A stretch of DNA of 64,000 bases from Symsagittifera roscoffensis (Eukaryota > Xenacoelomorpha > Acoela > Convolutidae). The position numbers were made by a program, and so were the translations under genes. Location: NCBI RefSeq assembly GCF_963678635.1, contig NC_087066.1, positions 63,432,282 to 63,496,281 of the forward strand. The letters run 5' to 3'. The notes beneath the pieces are model-generated. The model did not search any database. It saw nothing but the letters and a program-made list of their open reading frames with translations, and had not been told where the DNA came from. The first letter of the stretch is position 1, and each line of letters opens with the position of its first letter. Positions 60,000 to 64,000 of the stretch are shown in pieces.

Positions 60000-60440
60000 A
60001 TATTTGTTAATTAAATCGAAGTAGTGGACGTAAATGAAAAATTTCACAGGAAAATATGTCAAGTTTGCTGCTACAGATGTTACCTCCATGTTGAATGAGG
60101 ACGCTGAAGTGTATGAGCAACTTTTAAGTTTGTTTATAAATCCGAGGTAGTGAATATAAACAAAAAAAAATTCAGGAAAATATTTCAAATTTGCAGCAAC
60201 AGATGTTAACCCCCTTGGTGAGTGAGGACGCTGAAGCAACAAGTTTTGTGTCTGCTTATTTTAGCGAAATAGTGAACGTTAGCAGAAGCTTTCTGATACA
60301 ATTATGTCAAAATTGCAACGACAGATGTTACCCCCCCCCCCCCCCCCCCCAGGGTGAGTAGGGGCGCCGATCACCGTAAACAAATTTTATCGAAATATTA
60401 CTCTTGTTTATTAAGCGTGAGAAATGTTTAGTGTAACAGA
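60000..60440. repeat. Minisatellite, period about 123 bp, with a C-run
   Basis: ACAGATGTTA recurs at 60073, 60199 and 60321, with GAGGACGCTGAAG and CAGGAAAATAT around the first two. A fourth unit after 60400 is degenerate. In the third unit the ACCCCC block has grown to a run of about 19 C. Confidence 0.8.
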
Positions 60441-61037
60441 AGAGGTAAACTTTGGCAACAACAGGAAAATGTTGAAATTGATTCGCTAAAACTAGAATTC
60501 GGTTGCCAGTGAAATTTTTCATTTTTCCAGTTTCAATTCTTGAATCAACAACTCCAACCACTCCAAAATTGCATCTTTCTACTTTCTCATTTATCAATTT
60601 ACACTAAATCACTTTATAAGATAAAGATTAAAAAAGAGTATTTCGGTAGATCTTGAAAGTTCGTAATGTATTAATCCTCCCAACAGTAAACTCTTAAAAA
60701 GATTAGTAATGAAGCAAACAAAAATTATCTGGAAAAACTTCTTTTTCAGTATTTTTGTTTTATTCAATAACATTCAATTTATTTTTTTTAATTGTTATTG
60801 AATTCGTAGCTCCCGGTAATAAAATAACCATTCTCTCCGAGTTTTCCTACATACTCCCGGATTTTCTCAACTGGACTTCTGTGAATCGTAATTTTTCTTT
60901 TTTTTAAGAAACTAAAGGAAGAAAGATTAAATCAGAAAAATACAGTTGCAAAATTACAGTTACAGTAAAAAATCACCACATCAAATAATTTTTTTTGCAT
61001 CTTTTTGTATTCACATTAAAAGTAACATACTGCGCTC

Positions 61038-61460
61038 TTACATATAATTACTGATGAAATTCAAAACATCAACATTATGAACATTATTAAAGTTCTTCAG
61101 GTAGAATATAAAAAGAAGAAATGCTGAATAAATTGCATAAAAACTACTCCAAATATCAGTTTTTTGAGGTATCCTTCGAACCATGCGCTGATACTTTTTT
61201 CAAAATTCAATAGTTGAAACTTTTTCTTCCCAAAGAATCAGCATAGTAGTAGGTTTTGTCAAATCGAGCAATCATGATCCAATGTTCTCCTCTATCATTG
61301 GTTGGAGCTAATTTATTTACTGGAAAAAATGAATTGTTAGTTGAGGAACTTTATCAAAGGGATAAAACCCCATATATTTCAACCTGAACCCAAGATTTTT
61401 TTCGGTAGTTTTCAGAAGTGAAAAATTATCTATATTTGCAATTTTTGTTGATTTACATCT
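61038..61460 (-). pseudogene. Polinton adenain-like cysteine protease, copy B
   Basis: On the minus strand the frame at 61317-61460 carries KYMGFYPFDKVPQLT; after a frame change NDRGEHWIMIARFDK and YYYADSLG follow, then after another change FYAIYSAFLLF and the stop at 61038. The catalytic His-Trp context and the following Asp-Ser-Leu-Gly block are both visible, better preserved than in copy A, but the frame is broken at the T-run near 61325. Confidence 0.8.
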
Positions 61461-61521
61461 ACAAACAATGAAATTGATAGTTTGATAGTGCAAAAAGGGT
61501 TTAAAAAGTAAGAATGATGAC

Positions 61522-61735
61522 TTACATACATTCAGGTGCTGATTCAACAAAGTCCCATACACAAGTCTTATGTAATAAACAAAGGTTAATGAACACTGTT
61601 TTACAGCCAATGTTGTAAAAATTTCTCGGGTTTTCAATTGAACAAAATCCATTGTCTTTTTTTTTCTGATCTGAAGAAAAATCAAAAGAGATAGTACAGA
61701 GACAATAACAATGAAAAGTCAACTAAAAAATTCAA
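61522..61735 (-). pseudogene. Small membrane-anchored ORF, Polinton copy B
   Basis: Open frame of 66 codons (61522-61722) with DFSSDQKKKD, NPRNFYNIGCKTVF and HKTCVWDFVES. It aligns with the 37326-37551 ORF of copy A (LNETCVYDFVDS). The hydrophobic N-terminal part lies partly in the next frame. Position between capsid and protease is the same in both copies. Confidence 0.5.
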
Positions 61736-61739
61736 AATT

Positions 61740-62937
61740 AATTCCAATAGGAACCCGAAAGCTCAAACAAAAGAACGTTTCAGCAATTGTTTCGAATTTC
61801 GGTTACTTCTTCCAAAAAAAAATTGAAAAAACATTTCCGTTACTTGCTCCAAAATAAATTGAAAAAAAATTCCTAATCTCAAGCATTCTCCACTAAATTT
61901 TGGACTATGAAACTCTTCAGCTGCATCCTGAAGTCAAGTAGTCAAATGCACTGAAGTCAGTTCGGAAACAAGAATGTAGTGATTATGAAAATCTTCCATT
62001 GGAAGAGCTAAAAATCTTCGTTAAAGGTTTCCTTGTTTTCCTTGCTTTCCTTGTTTTAACATCAGGGCGACTGGGAGAAGTTGTTTCTAATGAAGCAACT
62101 GCTCCTCCACCCCGAATAAGGCTAATCACTACCAATAAAATTTTCGATAGTTGAAAGGTTTTTGATGAAAAATTCCTAAAACAGCTCAATTTATATTCAT
62201 TGCAACAGCTATTCTTCTTATTGAAGCATTATTGGACACATTCTCCCTAATAAACTGCTTTTGACGAGATGCAATGTTAAAGGTTCTTTCTATAGCTTCC
62301 ATGTAATTGAGCATTTTCATTTGCTAGAATCCATTGCAAGTAATGACGATTGGGTTCAGCTACTAAAACTCTTCTAGTATACAGCAAACTTTGCTTGCTT
62401 GTTTTAATAACTTTTCAAAAGTAATAAAATCAATGAAAAGCCTCTGACAGAGTAAAATTTTGTATCTGTGTCCCTAAGGAATTCTCTCTATCAATGAACG
62501 GATACATATCAAATTTTTCTGACAATTCTTCATAACTATATCAATGGCAAGCAAGTACAACATTGTAATGTTAATAAAAACTCCGCAATTGGAGAAGAGA
62601 GAGTGTAGAAGATTGTATACATAGGTTAAGTAAGGTTCTGGTTTCTCTTGTTTCATTTTCTTATTTTGCATTATTTCCCCTTTTTTTTGAAAGCATCAAA
62701 CAACCGTCCTTTGAACAATTGAAGAGTTAAACTGAGGTAGGTATCACGCATAACGGAAGAAATTTTATGGTCTGTCTCAAATTCAAATTCAAAAGTGCTT
62801 TCATCTAGAGAAGTACTGAAAAATTCTTTTTGTATGTAAGGTGACATAATTGTTTCAAAAACTGGGACTTTCAAAAATCTGCAGAAAAAGTTTGTACAAG
62901 CTATATACCAATATTGACTACTTTGATTTATTCTCAA
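61740..62937 (-). pseudogene. Polinton minor capsid (F54H12.2-like) protein, copy B, decayed
   Basis: Pieces in order on the minus strand: 62671-62937 with FEFEFETDHKISSVMRDTYL and LQLFKGRLFDAFKK; 62474-62671 with PYLTYVYNLLHSLFSNCGVF; near 62340 RVLVAEPNRHYL; 61983-62189 with ISLIRGGGAVASLETT; and the counterpart of the copy A C-terminal block (start of DAAEEFHS-type sequence near 61930). Stops and frame changes interrupt it. The TTG at 62937 stands where copy A has ATG. Confidence 0.8.
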
Positions 62938-62946
62938 TTTGTTTTG

Positions 62947-63180
62947 TCAAAAAATTTTTGCGAGAGCGAATGGTTTTCGATCTATTTTTTTGGGATATGG
63001 ATTTTTTCTACTTCTACGCTCGAATTCTTTTTTCAACCTCCCAGATGTTGTCGAGCTATTTTTTGTTTCCACATCTCTTGCAAATGTTTTGAGTTTTTTA
63101 CGTCCCTTAAAGAGGTTTCCAATCTCTGGCGCTGCAATTTTAAAAAATTTTGCTCCAATCCTTTTTGCAGCTGAGACTAT
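62947..63180 (-). pseudogene. Basic small ORF upstream of the capsid gene, Polinton copy B
   Basis: A 77-codon minus-strand frame without start codon, very Lys/Arg-rich (AAKRIGAKFFKIAAPEIGNL, LFKGRKKLKTFARDVE, FERRSRKNPYPKK), ending 10 bases before the capsid frame begins. Small basic proteins encoded next to the capsid genes are known in adenovirus-like and Polinton-like elements, where they may bind DNA; I infer that role from position and charge only. The tail of the same frame (FALAKIF) is matched at about 35960 in copy A. Confidence 0.4.
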
Positions 63181-63633
63181 TTATTTTTTAATAAAGGGTA
63201 TTGCAGTTTTCCCAAGAGCTTATGCAAGAGCACACTAACACCTTCCACGCTCTCTTGCTTGTCCACAAAAAATGAGAAAAATAGCTAAATTTTGGATCAT
63301 CAACTTATATGAAAAATAAATTTTAAAAAAAGATTATGCGAAATCTTGCGGAACAAAAAGAAATTTTTAACCTATAGTATCCCTTAGTTCAATTTTAATG
63401 CTATGAAAAAAAGTTTTTCAACTTTTTAATTTGTAGATTTGCAGAGGATTGATGGCTCTTGTACTGTCCTGTAGGTAATATGTCTCCATTTGGAAACGAA
63501 AAGATCATAATGAATTGAAGGATTTTTTGTATCACAACTTTATTAGATTCTATAATATCACTATTTACCATCAGGGATTGTATTCTCTTAAAGTCTTAAC
63601 AACACTGTGGTTAATATGGTCTTTTTCTACTAA

Positions 63634-64000
63634 TTATAACACCTGATCGGTCACAGCCAAAAATAATACCTCAATCACTACTTTGAATGATAAAAACTGA
63701 CTCATGGAATAAGGATAGAGTTGACAAGCATCAATGCCAACGAATGCTTTACACAAGTTGTTTGATTTTCTAAAAAACGTCTCGTTTGCTACTGCTCTCT
63801 TTGTGAAAACAATTGAGGGACCCCTGGTCATATCTTTCCGTAATATTTCCACCAATTCACTATTGCTCGAGAAAAAAGGGGTAAAATTTATTTTCGGTTG
63901 ACTTGTGTAGACAGATTTTCGCTGGATTTGGCAGTGAGCAGCCCAGCTTTAACATGTCTATCCCTTTGTCATGATAAAGTTCAATCGCTTTCTGCGTATC
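63634..64000 (-). pseudogene. Polinton protein-primed DNA polymerase B, fragment at window edge
   Basis: The frame at 63634-63855 reads TRGPSIVFTKRAVANETF and then VGIDACQLYPYSM, the motif A region of Polinton family B DNA polymerases (D-x-x-x-L-Y-P). Upstream, beyond a frame change near the T-run at 63871-63876, another frame (DTQKAIELYHDKGIDMLKLG) continues off the window edge. After motif A the sequence loses similarity, so motifs B and C are missing here. Same strand as the other copy B genes. Confidence 0.8.

Larger units (their letters stand above)
53764..61037. other. Intergenic repeats between the gap and Polinton copy B
   Basis: No gene confirmed. Contents: inverted-repeat element at 54690-55262, two minus-strand coding-like fragments (55273-55548, about 58990-59345), a GC-richer block bounded by direct repeats (56224-58732) with a TC microsatellite and iterated hairpins, and a 123-bp minisatellite (60000-60440). 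A G-run (58552-58566) and a C-run (60332-60350) are present. Confidence 0.55.

Noticed and set aside
62850-63238. Three overlapping + strand frames of 80-99 codons
   Set aside because: Shadows of the minus-strand basic ORF and capsid relic, which carry the recognisable composition.

Overview
The window is eukaryotic nuclear DNA from an invertebrate animal. The evidence is spliced genes with GT-AG introns, animal protein families (sideroflexin, a WBP4-like splicing factor, Mms2/Uev1, EGF-TM proteins), AT- and T-rich non-coding DNA, tRNA-derived SINEs, CR1-like LINE relics, hAT elements and Polinton/Maverick relics. The phylum cannot be fixed from the sequence alone. Most of the 64 kb is repeats; about 6 kb is host coding sequence, and every host gene found lies on the + strand.

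Left part (1-28.3 kb) is the gene-bearing block. After two LINE 3' ends (2.5-3.3 kb) come a complete 7-exon sideroflexin (3430-7195; 325 aa; inverted-repeat element in intron 4), a 2-exon EGF-EGF-TM protein (12072-14740; 253 aa), a related EGF-EGF-TM gene with a different exon layout (18264-20545; first exon not found), an intronless WBP4-like splicing-factor ORF with a frame break near its C-terminus (20901-21900), and a complete 3-exon UBE2V/Mms2 gene (27508-28257; 142 aa). An internally deleted hAT transposon with an 8-bp target duplication lies between the two EGF genes, and a 246-bp hAT MITE with a perfect 8-bp duplication sits in an intron of the second.

Middle part (28.3-50 kb) is repeats: a tandem segmental duplication (30.7-33.9 kb), SINE copies, a satellite-like array of about 165 bp units (35.1-35.8 kb), a decayed Polinton segment (36.0-37.9 kb: minor capsid, small membrane ORF, cysteine protease), several inverted-repeat elements, and a possible LTR primer-binding site.

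Right part (41.9-64 kb) holds a large spliced gene for a protein with a predicted N-terminal coiled coil, a NERD-type nuclease domain and a superfamily 1 helicase domain. A 200-base assembly gap (53564-53763) cuts its 3' end. Beyond lie further repeats and a second, minus-strand Polinton relic (61.0-64 kb: protease, membrane ORF, minor capsid, basic ORF, DNA polymerase B) that runs off the right edge. Both Polinton copies carry stops and frameshifts, so they read as fossils rather than live elements.

The host genes do not form an obvious pathway. The two EGF genes look like an old tandem duplication. The most unusual host locus is the NERD-helicase gene; the clearest structural story is the pair of syntenic Polinton relics.
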